A DNA stretch of 64,000 bases, taken from contig JAGTTD010000001.1 of assembly GCA_018398585.1 (NCBI GenBank), positions 25,737,438 through 25,801,437 of the forward strand. Reading direction: 5' to 3'. Of this stretch, positions 44,501-54,125 are shown piece by piece; the first letter of the stretch is position 1, and every line of letters starts with the position of its first letter. The position numbers and the translations under genes were made by a program. The stretch is from Simmondsia chinensis. Its lineage: Eukaryota; Streptophyta; Magnoliopsida; Caryophyllales; Simmondsiaceae. The notes beneath the pieces were generated by a model. It did not search any database, was not told the origin of the DNA, and saw nothing but the letters and a program-made list of their open reading frames with translations.

Positions 44501-47500
44501 TCCTCATAAGACTTATACACCTCTTCAACCCAAGCTGGAAGTATAATAGACACTGCTCCACAAAATCCTTGCTCATAATCTTCCAACATGCGAGACAATG
44601 CATTAGCTGCCACATTTTCTTTCCCTTTCTTGTACTCAATGTCATAATCACGCCCCAACATCTTCATTAACCCCTTCTTCTAGATCCTTGTGACAATTTT
44701 CTATTCAAGAAGATGTTTCAAACTTTGGTGATCAGTCTTGATCGTAAAGTGATGCCCATCAAAATAATGCCTCCACTTATCAACAGCAAGCAAGATTGCG
44801 AAGTACTCCTTCTCATAGGTGGACAATGCTTGATGCTTAGGACTCAAAGCTTGGCTGAGGTAGGCTATTGGCTTCCCCTTTTAAGACAAAATAGCCCCAA
44901 TACCATTTCCACAAGCATCTGTCTCTAGGATGAATCCCACAGCAAAATCTTGCATTGCTAAAACTAGTGCCTTACACATTGTAGACTTCAAAGCTTCAAA
45001 TGCTTCTTGAGCTTTATCTGACCACTTAAATGCATCTTTCTTCAATAGATCAGTTAGAGGTTTGGCTATAGCTCCATAACCAGCAACAAACTTTCGGTAA
45101 TAGCCAGTCAAGCTCAAAAACCCTCTCAACTGCTTCAAGGTCACCGGCACAGGCCACTCCTTCATTGCTTGGACTTTAGAAGGATCAGTAGAGACTCCTT
45201 CATGAGAGATAACATGTCCCAAATATTCCAATTGGTTCTGTGCAAAGGAACACTTAACCAATTTTGCATATAACTTGTGATTGCGCATGATCAAGAACAC
45301 TTCCCTTAGATGCACCAGATGATCTTCCAATGAAGAACTGTAAATCAGGATGTCATCGAAGAAAACCAATACAAATCTCCTCAAGAACCACTTGAAGACA
45401 TCGTTCATTACTGCTTGAAACGTTGCTGGAGCATTGGTTAAGCCAAAGGGCATAACCACGAACTCAAAGTGCCCATGATGTGTTCTAAAAGCAGTCTTGT
45501 GCACATCTTGCTCAAGTACTCTGATTTGGTGCTATCCTTGCCTCAAATCAAGCTTGGAAAAGATATGAGCTCCATGTAGCTCATCCAACAAATCATCTAT
45601 GACAGGAATTGGGAACTTATCCTTCATCGTCAATGAGTTAAGATGCTTGTAATCTCTACACATCCTTGCCGTGCCACCCTTCTTCTTAACAGGTATGACT
45701 GGAGAAGTAAAGGGGCTGTGGCTCTGCCTCACAAAACATGTCTTGAGCAATTCAACCTGCCTCTCAATTTCAGTTTTCTGTGCATGAGGATACTTATAGG
45801 GTCTCAACTTCACCGGCTCAGAATTTGGCTTGAGAGGAATTGCATGATCTAGATTCCTCTTAGGAGGTAATGCTTTAGGCTGCTCGAACAAATCCTCAAA
45901 CTCTTCTATCAATGCTCTTACTTCAGGTTGAGGAATGTCTCCCATCTCCATTGGAGATATTGCAAACAGTTGTCCTACCCACTGATATGCATTCTTCTTG
46001 AATCCACCTTTCAGCTTCTTGCCTTTAATCACTTGCAACTGAGCTTGATCAGCAAGACCTTGCAGAATCACCTTGGATCCTTCTACCTCAAATGATACTG
46101 TCAGCTTTGCAAAATAAAAAACCACAGGACTGAAGGTTCTCATCCACTTTACTCCCAAAACCATGTCGCATCCTCCCAAGGTCAAGATTCTGAAGTCATA
46201 AACAAATTTGTGATCTTGCATAGACCACTGAAACCCTTAACACTTGTTCTGAGTTAGGATTGAATTTCCATTAGCAACAGTCATTGCTAGGGGTGAGTCT
46301 TGATAACTTCATGTCCCACTTTCTTCACCACCTTTGGATCAATGAAGCTATGAGTGCTACCGCTATCAATCAAGACAATGATTGATCTCTTACCTGCTTT
46401 TCCTTTGATCCTTATAGTATTGTGAGTTCCATTCCCTGTCAATGCTTTCATGGAGATCTCAACTGCATCTTCAATCAGCTCATCTTGTGATTCCTAGCCC
46501 AAATTATCCTCTTCAATCTCAGATTCATCACTGCCAGATTGCTCATCAGCACTGACTCCTCTAGCTGTCATGAGAATTTTAGGATTGCATTTGAGGCCAA
46601 ACTGCTAAGGCTGATTGCATTTGTAACAAAGCCTTTGAGCTTTCTTCTCAGCAGAACGAGTAACCTTGGGCCTATCAAATCCCTTCTGCTGCTTGGAGCT
46701 TCCTCCCTTGTACCTTAGTCCACCAGAAGAAGCAAGAACTGTGGCCTTAAAGAGCTTAGCTTTGGACAGTGTTTTAGGACCAATTGCCTTCACAAGGTTC
46801 TTGATTTTAGGCTTTAAGCCACTAATGAAACTCGAGACATAATATGCCTCAGTGGCTTGAGGATATGCAGCTATCATGCTCGCTCTAAGGTTCTCAAACC
46901 TTGTCATATACTCCTTCACAGATGTTACTTGAATCACTTTGTTGAAATTATCCACAATGTCACTTGAGTCTTCATCACCATATCTCTCGCAAAGTTCTTC
47001 CACAAACTTAGCCCAAGAAAGAGCAGGATTAGTCTTTAATACCCTATAAAGCCACACTTCGTGATCTCCTTGAAAATACACAGCAGCCAATTCCACCTTC
47101 TGCTCATCTGAAATGTTATAAAAGTGAAAATACTGATCACATCTTTTAATCCAAGACTGTGGCTGCTTGCCATCAAAAGGTTCAATCTGTATTCTTGGCT
47201 ATCTAAATCCACTGCTTCTATTATTGGATGAAGCATCATTACTTCCTGATTGCTGCTGATGCCTCTGATCAGGTGGGCTATCCAACTGTTCAGCATTCAT
47301 ATTGGTAGATCTGAGGTGTTCTGGATGATTAGGAGGGCGATCATTCTGTTCTAAGATTCATACTGGAAGATCAAGATTGCACTTGATCAAACAGTTGATC
47401 ATGAGGTCTGGCAGTTACTTTAGCCTCTGGAATTCGATCTTGAGGTCTAACATCAGCTCCCTGAGGACGAATTTGGGGACTATCAGTCACATTAGCCACT

Positions 47501-49498
47501 TGAGGTCTATCTTCAGATTCAGCAACAACATTCAGAACTTGAGATTGAACCACATTAGAAGGTTGCATCTGCTGACTTGCAAGCAACAAGATTCCAACTC
47601 CGGACGAAACACCTTATCTATTGACCTGATCTTGCAGACCAGTAAACCTTTCCTCCAATTGTTGCAATTGCTGAGACATTCGACCTTCAAACCTCTGATT
47701 GCTCTCCAGCTGAACTTGCCTCATCAGCTGAAGCATTCGTTGATCCCTCTTTTGATCATTCTCCTGCTGCATTTGCTTAAATCGATCGAACATTTCATCC
47801 CTCTGTTGATTGTTCTCCTGCTGCATTTGCTTAAATCGATCGAACATTTCACTCATCTCTGATTTCAACTGATCATTTGTAACGAACTGAACATTTCTTG
47901 CTGCACTAGCACCAACTGCCTCAGCATAAGAGACATTAGGATCAACAAAAGTAGCTGGATTTCCAGCTCTTGCTCCTGATCGAGTTGTTACACCACCAGA
48001 CAGTGTTGAATTCTGTTTCTTGCACTTTGCCAGCTCGAATCAATCAACAAACGAGCAATTAACAGCCAGACCTGGCTCTGATACCAAGTGTTAAGCTCCA
48101 AGATCTATTTGAGCTTAACCTTGTGGAAGGATAGGATAGTGAGAGAATCAAGATGAGAAGGGAAGTGAAAGAGATGGGAGATTAGAGAAAGTTAGATGAG
48201 ATAGAGAGAAAATATCTCAAAGAGATGATTGTAATTTTCATTGAATGAACCAACATTACACTTGAGCAAGCTACTAATACTTGATCAAGGTACACTGCAC
48301 ATAGGCAAAACCGAAATCAGCTAGCTAGGCCTTAGCCGCCACAATTGACCAACACTTGACCTTACAACCGACTTAATTAACAACTAAGACCCTTGGAGCC
48401 AACAAGAAGCCAATTCAAACAATACAATTCAGTTAATGAAATGCAACACTTAACTAGAGCTAATACATCCAGACTTAACTAGCATAACAACAGCAAGATC
48501 ATAACAGGGTTCTCGGAAATAGCCTCCCTTCAGGGTAGCACCTTGAAGGGGGAAGGTTGCGTACATCCACCCCCCTAGTCTCTACTCAGGCGGGAGCCCT
48601 TGGGGCATTGGGAATGTTGCTTTATATATTTTAGTAATGTAATTACAATTTATAATACTAAAAAACAATACTATTGATACACATTGTGGAGGTTACAAAA
48701 TACAATTATGTAATAGAAAATCGCACATTGACAAGCTCAAAATCAGCTATGTATTTGTTAGATTCCATGTTTATAAGCATACCGTTTAATAGTGATTCAT
48801 TATGAACGTTATGTATGATCTTTATCATTTGTATTTTACTTTATAATGTTGGTGGAGGCAGTGCCGATTGTCTGTTTGTCCAGGTCTATGCGTTCTCATT
48901 TTTTTTGTCCATCTCACTCAAGAAGAAATTTATTAATTTTTTTCTACAACAGAACAACAGTCAAAACAGGATAGACACAGATGAAGCTTTCATTGTTTTT
49001 GCAAAATTAAAGGAAACAAGAACCTTCACTTACTTCGACGTTCCTTATGGGCCTTTTTGTAACTATGCTTTAGGTGGACATATGGGAAGAGCGGAAGGTT
49101 TTTGGATCTCGTGGTCAGAATCTTAAAGACGAAATTCTGGGGAGGGAACCTTCTTTGCGGGTGTCAACCACTGCAAAGAGTAATAATCCCGTCAAGATAG
49201 TAAAGAAAGATGCACACTTACTAAGAATTGTCAGTGTTACTGCTTTATGCCTCTGTTTCATGATTTTCTGCATTCAATCATTTGTTTAGCGTATGAACCT
49301 TTTCACATAATGAAGTGTTTTCTTGCTTCTTGTGATTTCAGAAACTGGAAGTTGGAAATTTGCCTGAGAAGATTGTGACAGCATTTCATAATGTTCACGA
49401 TGGATGTTCAAATGAAGAATCAACATTGGCCAACTGTAATGCTGCCGTCCTTTCTGTAGAAGGATTCAAGAAAGAATTGGAAAGCAATGTTATTCAAG
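36702..49498 (+). CDS. CID-domain protein of the RPRD / Rtt103 type (partial; exons 36702-36807, 37369-37616, 49074-49229, 49342-49498)
   Basis: The only host gene recognised. Joined exons give the N-terminal CTD-interaction domain (CID), an all-helical fold that in this family binds the phosphorylated C-terminal repeats of RNA polymerase II in the nucleus and links transcription to 3'-end processing and termination. Diagnostic stretches are '[16 protein letters not shown]', '[20 protein letters not shown]', '[19 protein letters not shown]' and '[12 protein letters not shown]'. Then comes the linker '[20 protein letters not shown]'. Exon phases fit (1, 0, 0, then 1). Introns are 561, 11,457 and 112 bp; the long one is full of transposons. 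The last exon ends in a normal donor (CAAG|GTATGC), but no exon for the C-terminal coiled-coil region was found up to 64000. The gene is either truncated or has another very long intron. No stop or frameshift was seen in the four exons. Confidence 0.88.
37369..37616 (+). CDS. CID gene, main CID exon
   Basis: After acceptor TTATGAG the exon reads CC-CTA-TCT-CGG-TGG-TGT, which completes the split codon and gives [20 protein letters not shown] and the core helices. The stretch from [12 protein letters not shown] to ALRHIHENG is nearly identical to what I know of plant family members. It ends CTT|GTAAGT, phase 0. A non-coding TTA/ATT microsatellite lies 25 bp into the following intron. Confidence 0.9.
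38311..38652. mobile_element. MITE copy 1, long TIRs, contains a (C)30 run
   Basis: Both ends are inverted copies: GATTTTTTTGCAAATGACCA at the left, and AGTTTTTTGCAAAAGGCCAC as reverse complement of the right; CCACCTACA is shared further in. The flanking 6-bp AACTAG is on both sides (38305-38310, 38653-38658). The middle is a second inverted arrangement around CCAAAATCGAATATT / GCTTTGGCTGACGGAGG. No coding capacity. Confidence 0.75.
38541..38570. repeat. (C)30 homopolymer
   Basis: Thirty Cs followed by an A-rich stretch, inside MITE copy 1. The corresponding place in copy 2 is A/T-rich, so the run arose after the copies separated, or is a sequencing or assembly artefact. Confidence 0.9.
39507..40645. 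mobile_element. MITE copy 2, interrupted by another MITE
   Basis: Same family as 38311-38652: the left end TTTTTGCAAAAGACCACCTA and the right end TAGGTGGTCATTTGCAAAAA form TIRs, and the GGTTAACTAGTGGTCATTTGC type inner repeats are shared and partly duplicated (40310-40560). It is split by the element at 39599-40304. Confidence 0.75.
39599..40304. mobile_element. MITE with GGCTATGTTTGG ends (PIF/Harbinger-like)
   Basis: Terminal inverted repeat GGCTATGTTTGGC / reverse complement of ACCAAACATAGCC. The 3-bp CTA occurs on both sides (39596-39598, 40305-40307). The TIR style and 3-bp duplication suggest the PIF/Harbinger (Tourist) group. It contains no transposase and a repetitive CAGCTGTTAGC / GGCTGTTGG start. 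Confidence 0.7.
40646..41360 (-). repeat. Degenerate GACTTGA/GACCCA-type repeat stretch
   Basis: Dense short motifs (GACCTAAAAC, TGACCCAA, AACTTGATTGAC) in no fixed period, ending near 41340 in CCAAATGGAGCC, which as reverse complement (GGCTCCATTTGG) looks like a MITE end. Similar sequence on the other strand is seen at about 56290-56480. A 112-codon - strand frame here is not believed. Confidence 0.5.
42294..42408 (+). mobile_element. SINE S1, TTG-tailed (Au/TS-like 3' part)
   Basis: The sequence carries GGGGTAAGGCTACGTACGTC, ACCCTCTCCAGACTCTGC and the end TTCTTGTTGTTGTA, the known 3' half of the widespread plant SINEs that end in TTG repeats. A 16-bp duplication GTAAATTGCTTTTAAG brackets it exactly (42278-42293, 42409-42424). 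It lacks a tRNA-like head, so it is 5'-truncated. Confidence 0.88.
42528..42660 (+). mobile_element. SINE S2, first part: 5S head and start of SINE body
   Basis: Begins right after the 20-bp direct repeat TATATTTTAGTAATGTAATT (42508-42527). The 5S portion ends CACCCCT and continues CAGGTTGGGGGTT, which aligns with the start of the SINE body in S4 (CTCAGGTTAGGGGCCCTCGG) and S5. It is cut by TE-6; the second part begins at 48512. Confidence 0.88.
42534..42647 (+). rRNA. 5S rRNA-derived sequence forming the head of a SINE (not a functional 5S gene)
   Basis: From GGATCCCATTAGAACTCCGA (about 42557) to GTTGCACCCCT the sequence is nearly that of plant 5S rRNA, including the internal pol III promoter: box A (GTTAAGCGTGCTTGGGCGAG), the intermediate element (one change, AAGATGG for AGGATGG) and box C (GGGTGACCTCCTGGGAAGTC). 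The first 25 bases of 5S are diverged or shortened (GTGGGTACCAACACGCAAGC). It is not followed by a T-run terminator as a 5S gene would be, but joins a SINE body. Confidence 0.9.
42661..43077 (-). repeat. TE-6 3' LTR
   Basis: 417 bp. Its left terminus reads TGGTAAGCTCC against TGTTAAGCTCC in the other copy. Confidence 0.95.
43137..48035 (-). pseudogene. TE-6 gag-pol polyprotein, broken
   Basis: Reading down the - strand: [13 protein letters not shown] near 48000, a coiled coil with a 54-bp tandem duplication (47761-47868), capsid ([34 protein letters not shown]), zinc-knuckle start CYKCNQP near 46615, protease with I-V-L-I-D-S-G-S near 46370 and [13 protein letters not shown] (46110-46180), RT ([31 protein letters not shown] near 45350), RNase H ([14 protein letters not shown]), integrase (H-x-H-x-C-C remnants, [32 protein letters not shown]) and the C-terminus [16 protein letters not shown]. 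Stops and at least four frameshifts are present. In RT the normal D-Y-R-Q is D-Y-K-H, and in 'RMCID' the I is R. It is inactive. Confidence 0.92.
47761..47868 (-). repeat. 54-bp tandem duplication in TE-6 gag
   Basis: Two nearly identical 54-bp units (47761-47814, 47815-47868) encode [18 protein letters not shown] twice in frame, lengthening the predicted coiled coil by 18 residues. Confidence 0.9.
48089..48506 (-). repeat. TE-6 5' LTR
   Basis: 418 bp, next to the primer-binding site at about 48071-48086. Confidence 0.95.
48512..48624 (+). mobile_element. SINE S2, second part: SINE body and tail
   Basis: CTCGGAAATAGCCTCCCTTC, then GGTTGCGTACATCCACCCCC, GGCGGGAGCCCTTGGGGCAT and a short tail GGGAATGTTGCTT. 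It ends exactly where the second TATATTTTAGTAATGTAATT (48625-48644) begins. S4 and S5 align over the whole body. Together with 42528-42660 the insert was about 246 bp before TE-6 arrived. Confidence 0.88.
49074..49229 (+). CDS. CID gene, exon after the long intron
   Basis: 156 bp, 52 codons, phase 0 to 0: [20 protein letters not shown], then '[28 protein letters not shown]'. The first line is the end of the CID; the rest is a basic linker. The donor ATT|GTCAGT is weaker than consensus but starts GT. Confidence 0.9.
49342..49498 (+). CDS. CID gene, linker exon
   Basis: Acceptor GATTTCAG, then [20 protein letters not shown] and '[23 protein letters not shown]'. It ends CAAG|GTATGC in phase 1, so at least one more coding exon must follow. 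Confidence 0.88.
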
Positions 49499-49530
49499 GT
49501 ATGCATTGCACTGTTTCTTTTGTTAGTATC

Positions 49531-49609
49531 GCGGGGAAACGGATTTGAATCTGGTACCCCTTGTCTTATGGCCTCCTCATTTATAGTGTTTCCAACTGAA
49601 CCAAGGCTT
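49531..49609 (-). mobile_element. tRNA-type SINE head (candidate)
   Basis: On the - strand CCTTGGTTCAGTTGGAAAC fits a pol III A box and CCAGATTCAAATCCGTTTCC a B box, about 45 bp apart. It lies 30 bp after the last CID-gene exon found. No tail or duplication was defined. Confidence 0.42.
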
Positions 49610-51467
49610 CATTGGCAAATGCATTATACTTGGAAGCTTGTAAATTTCCAAAGTAAATTCGGAGGCATCTTACATAGGACTCCCATGTTAATTAGTAAAA
49701 CTGGTCCTTTCTTTTGGTTTATATAGGCAAAGAAATCTGTTGAAAATTGGAGGAATTCGTGCAAGGCAAGAATTTGTTTATCCTCCATGGAAAGAGTGAA
49801 AATTTAAATCTAGAGCTATAGATTACAATGATCAAATGAAGATGGCTTGAGAAATTCCCTCTTCATGCCTTCTTGATAGTTACCTTAAATCCTAATATAA
49901 TCAGGGCTCTTTTCTCTGTCTTCTTTCTCTTACAATATTAATCAAACTAGTAAGTTAGATTTTCTCATTCCTTGCTTTCACGTACAATTACATCCTATGT
50001 ATTCTAATAAAGCTTGAAGTCGCTGATTGTTGTGTCTCGTTACATTGTTATATCTTCATTTTCCTTCATGTGTATAACTCCTGGACCTGTATGACTGACT
50101 GAAAGCTGCCAACCCAACTATACCTTCTTTCATACTATATTACATCATTAAAATCTACTGGGAGCATGTGAAAGTTATAATGCAACCCCTTATGGGGATT
50201 GAAATCAGAGCTTTTGAGGTAAAATGAAAGATGCTTTAGGTCTTTGAAGTGAACGGCAGTGACCAGTTCTTGCTGTCAATTGGTAGAAATAAGTGGCTTC
50301 AATTTGCTATGTACATTCATATCTTATAGGAAATGGCCATGGCCTTAGGCCTCACATCACAAAGAGTTCTATCTAATTTTAATGCAGGCTTCTACCTAAA
50401 TGCCTATGCTGGCAGCTTTTTGTTCATTTTTGGAGTTTAGTACATTCTTGGTTTAAGCTCTTGGGAAAAGTTCCCAAAAGCCCAAGGCAAAAAGGAAAGG
50501 TACGACAAGAAGCTCAAGGGGGGTGTGTTTTGTAGTCCAGCCTTCACCGTGGGTTTATTGAAATGTTTAAATGGTCTGCTTGCCTCTGAATTAGAAAGGC
50601 CATGTTACAGTAAGTTCCCTTAAGCCCAACCTTATCACCATTATTGGCCACTGTTACAGGAGTGCTCTTCTTCCATCAAGTCCTGAAAATGCTTCCCTCC
50701 TGACCACTGTGCTGCAGACCTCTCAGCTAAAACCCCATTGTTGTTCATTTATCTTTTATTCGTTGTTCATTTATCTCCTCTTCAAGTTAAAGAAAGGCTT
50801 GTCATTGTTTCATAACTAATTTGAAATATCACAATTGCCATTCTGCTGCCAATATACACATCCTTACCAAGTCGCAATGGACCAACCCCCCTCTCCTCTC
50901 CCTCCAAGTAGACAACTATTATAGATCCCACCGTGTCTGAACTGCACAATGATGGAACCAATAAAGGGCACTGCTCATACGAATGTTATTCATGGATTTT
51001 AAGCTAGTCATTATGCAAGCGGCCACTGCCCAATAATACTTTTGTGATGGCCTTGATAATGCATATCTATTTTATTTTACATATTAAAACATTTTTATTT
51101 ATATTTACAAGTTAAAGCCTATCAAATGGGTACATATATTAATGATTGTATTGAACTTTTTTCAAGCATAAAGCAGTGTCAACTTATGTTTTGCCATGAC
51201 CCACCACGTAACATTCGCGACACTCTGGTATGCGACAATGCTAGCTACGATTTGGTTTGTGTTGGACTTGGCTAGCACATTTCTCTAAAGTCAATTTCAA
51301 GAATAATTGAATGTCAATATTCAATTTGGCCCTCCTCTTAGGCTCCGTTTGGTTTGATGGAAGTACATTCCACCCCATTGCTATAATTTCCTTATATGAA
51401 TATTTAGGAACGATAGCCCATTTAGAAAATCTTTTCTTCTCTTTTCCTCCAAGGTGGAGAACACGAC
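49610..51467. other. Non-coding stretch, probably intron of the CID gene or 3' flank
   Basis: No exon of the CID gene and no other gene is supported. The sequence is AT-rich with no clear repeats. GGCTCCGTTTGGTTTGATGG near 51342 resembles a MITE or LTR end. Confidence 0.5.
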
Positions 51468-51497
51468 CTTCTCTCTCTCTCTCTCTCTCTCCTTTTT

Positions 51498-51531
<34 letters not shown>
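51468..51531. repeat. (CT)n followed by (G)32
   Basis: A dinucleotide run at about 51469-51492, then seven Ts and 32 consecutive Gs (51500-51531). Long ORFs crossing it (polyproline/polyglycine) are artefacts. Confidence 0.95.
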
Positions 51532-51532
<1 letters not shown>

Positions 51533-51542
51533 GGGGGATTTC

Positions 51543-51675
51543 CCTTTACAACAACAATAGTCCACTGCCTCAAAGAGGTCCTCGGCAAGGCCAGGTTTGA
51601 GGAGGGTAAGATGTACTTAGCCTTACCCCTACAAAGTCCTACCCTTTAGAGAGGATGTTTCCGAAGGGCCCCTAG
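51543..51675 (-). mobile_element. SINE S3, TTG-tailed family
   Basis: Reverse complement reads GGGGCCCTTCGGAAACATCC, GGGGTAAGGCTAAGTACATC, TTACCCTCCTCAAACCTGGC and ends CTATTGTTGTTGTAA. It is the same family as S1, with a longer 5' part. The 3' end abuts the (G)32/GGGATTTCCC tract. Confidence 0.82.
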
Positions 51676-51839
51676 CCCTGAAAAAGAAAAGAAAGAACAA
51701 TATTTATAAAATCCAAGTCAAATAACGCGATAGTAGACATGCACACAACAATAATGGAGCAGCAATAACACACATGCAAGTTTAAAAGCACTGTGAACTA
51801 GCATTAATGTGCTCCTCTCTTCTAACAATTATGTTGATC

Positions 51840-52460
51840 ACACTAATTGTTAACTGCCTACTTAGTTTTATCGAAGGCCATTTCTTTAATAATGTTTAGG
51901 TGGGTAAGGTCATGTTTAATTGTCTCGATCCAACTTTTTTCTAGCCTGTCTCTACCTCTCTTCCAGTTTGTATCTTATAGTTCACATTTTCTAACATGGG
52001 CGGTAGTCGAGCTCTTCTTAACATGCCCAAACCATTGCACATGTTGCTCTTTCAACTTATCTTCAATGGGAGTCATGCCTAATTTGTTTCCTATAATGTC
52101 ATTTTGATCATGTACTTCATGGTATGTCCACACATTCACCACAACATCCTCATATCCGCCATCTTCAACTTCTTGGTATGGTGTTGTTTAACTGGTTAGC
52201 ATTCAGCACTATATGACATAGCCGGTCTCACTATCGTCGTATGGTATTTTCCGTTCAATTTTAGAGGCAAATTTTTTAGCTCATAGTATCGCTCAATCCA
52301 TCTTTTGCTTCTGCCATCCCACTTTAATCCGATTATTAACATCCTCATCAACTCTGCCATCTTGCTGCACCATGGAGCCCAAATATCTGAACCAAATTTT
52401 TTTTGGTATGCATTCTATCCCAATTTTCACGTCCTCTGTGCTTAGTGTGGTTGTGGTACA
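51840..52460 (-). pseudogene. RTE-type LINE, C-terminal part of the RT protein
   Basis: On the - strand, in several frames: 'YLGSMVQQDGRVDEDVNNRIK' (family Y-L-G-S-x-x-x-x-D-G-x-x-D-x-D-V-x-x-R-I-x-A-G-W), 'PLKLNGKYHTTIVRPAMSYSAEC', 'MRMLWWMCGHT' and 'PIEDKLKEQHVQWFGHVKK'. This is the signature of the plant RTE clade, whose protein has endonuclease and RT but no RNase H. The catalytic core lies upstream and is missing here, and the copy is strongly decayed. Such LINEs have short 3' ends. Confidence 0.85.
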
Positions 52461-52829
52461 AACTTAAATTCCATTTACGAGGAGGAAATTTTTCCGTTTT
52501 TATTCGTACATTATCAACCTCACATCTAGAGGTGTATGTGAGCTAAGCCAAGCCCGAGCTCATTGATGCTCAGCTCATCTGCATTTTGCTTGGGTTAGCT
52601 CAGTTGAGATTGAATCCAACTCAGGGTGTTCAGAACTAATCTTTCTTTATTTAGGCTTATTTAAGCTTGATATAGGTTCGTTTGACTCATTTGGGCACGA
52701 GCTTTCGTCCTTCAGGATCAAACTAGACTCGATAGGGCATATTTTTAAGCAAATAAATTGTTTTAAGATGGACTCATTTTGGTTTGTTTAGGCTTGGGTG
52801 CCCACGAGCTCCAACTTTTTTGGGCCTGG

Positions 52830-53143
52830 TGACTTGAACAACTTGTTACTCAAAAACTAAATTCAATTTTAATTCTCCAAAACTGAAGTTAGTGAATTAC
52901 AAAACTATGTTTATAGTCCAAATTTATCCCTATTGGATAGCTAAAGAGATAAATATGAAACTAATTAAGAGAATTCTTTTAGATAAAAACAACTTAATTA
53001 TCCTATTAACTAAAATAATGATAACTAAAATATCTTATTGACTTGAAAAGATATATTTTATTCTAGTTCTATCAACTAACCAACCGATATGTAATAACAT
53101 ATCATCTCTACTACAATCATTATACATCTTCTATGTTGCGTCA
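52830..53143 (-). repeat. TE-7 3' LTR
   Basis: About 314 bp. Shared with 56010-56673 (without its insert) and, at its 3' end, with 56974-57128 and 63438-63492. Boundaries are uncertain by up to about 15 bp. Confidence 0.7.
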
Positions 53144-53399
53144 ATTCCCCCCTTTATTCAGAAAAACTCGACCACGAGCTTTAAACAAGATTAGAAAAAG
53201 GAACTTGTAGCTAAGATCTATTTGCATGCGGGGCTCGTCTTGGATGTAGTACAGAAGTTTCATCTTTGGGGATGTTGCTGGACAAGTAGGTATGATGAGG
53301 TATGATGAACTCAATATGAGGGGCGTTCTTTGTAGTTAATATAACGCATGCTCATCCTTAATTAAAGTTTGTTGAGCTTGTTGGAATTCTATGCCGTCA

Positions 53400-53890
53400 G
53401 ACTCTTCCTATGCTTTATCTTCCTCTTCCTTTTCTTCTTCTTCTTCTTCTTCCAAAATACCATTTGATGACACTAATTTAAGAGCAAGACAATATTTGGG
53501 ATTTAAATCGTAAGGAAGCTCATAAATGGGCATCGTGGAAGAAGTTGGGGCACTTATATCACTGTAAGCCCTAAGATACACTGTGGGCTCGACTGGTGGA
53601 AGTACATACAACTTATCCTTAAGCCTAGAAACATAATAGGCATTGGGTATATGATATATCTTGAATAAAACAGGATGCCAAACCAATTCCCACGAATGAC
53701 ACGGATGCAAAGAGTATGCTTGCTATATGACTTAAGACAATCCAATTCTGAGGTTGAAAAGTAATTGGAAGCGAGCATGATATTTGAGGGAGGACACTGA
53801 AAGGCGATGATCTAAAAGCGATCAAAGGTTAGGTTGGTGGCCTGTAATGATCAAAGGTGAGTTTGATTTGGGGTGATGAATGTATAATGT
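53400..53890 (-). pseudogene. Coding-like fragment near the 3' end of TE-7 (possible integrase C-terminus)
   Basis: A 100-codon - strand frame (53408-53710) reads 'ELVWHPVLFKIYHIPNAYYVSRLKDKLYVLP', then 'YELPYDLNPKYCLAL', and ends in an acidic run of E. 'I-H-x-P-N-A-Y-Y-V-S-R-L-K' loosely resembles the H-P-V-F-H-V-S-x-L-K signature at the end of gypsy integrases, and the position just before the purine tract agrees, but the match is weak. A piece of the same sequence occurs in + orientation at 56674-56745. Confidence 0.4.
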
Positions 53891-54125
53891 ATTCGAACTA
53901 GGGTTAGGGTTCCGTCGGGGGTGGAATTCAAAAAGTTGTTTTTCCATTTGAGGCTATAGATTGGAATTGATTTGGGGTTATGGTTCAAGTGATGGTTTTT
54001 GGGTTGGTAAAGGGTCTATTTAGGTTTAGCAGTCGAATCAAAGGTAATTTGTCGCTGTTTTATTATATCGTTCGAGGTTCAACTTTGAACTAGGTTAGGG
54101 TTTTGCGTGGGGATGGGGATGGGGA

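Larger units (their letters stand above)
42661..48506 (-). mobile_element. TE-6: nearly complete Ty3/gypsy element inside the chimeric SINE
   Basis: 5,846 bp on the - strand. The 5' LTR is 48089-48506 and the 3' LTR 42661-43077, TG...CA. The exact duplication GGGTT lies at 42656-42660 and 48507-48511. A perfect tRNA-Met primer site (TTGGTATCAGAGCC on the - strand) abuts the 5' LTR. The LTRs differ at about 23 of 418 positions (about 5.5%), so it is older than TE-3 and TE-9. The Gag-pol order is that of TE-3, and the proteins are closely related. Confidence 0.95.
37617..49073 (+). other. CID gene intron of 11.5 kb loaded with transposons
   Basis: Bounded by GTAAGT (37617) and TTTAG (49069-49073). 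It holds a (TTA)n run (37642-37669), two copies of a MITE, a nested MITE, two SINEs (one with a 5S head) and TE-6. The splice sites themselves look intact. Confidence 0.85.

Noticed and set aside
51241..51649. Polyproline and polyglycine ORFs on the two strands
   Set aside because: Created by the (G)32 and (CT)n runs.
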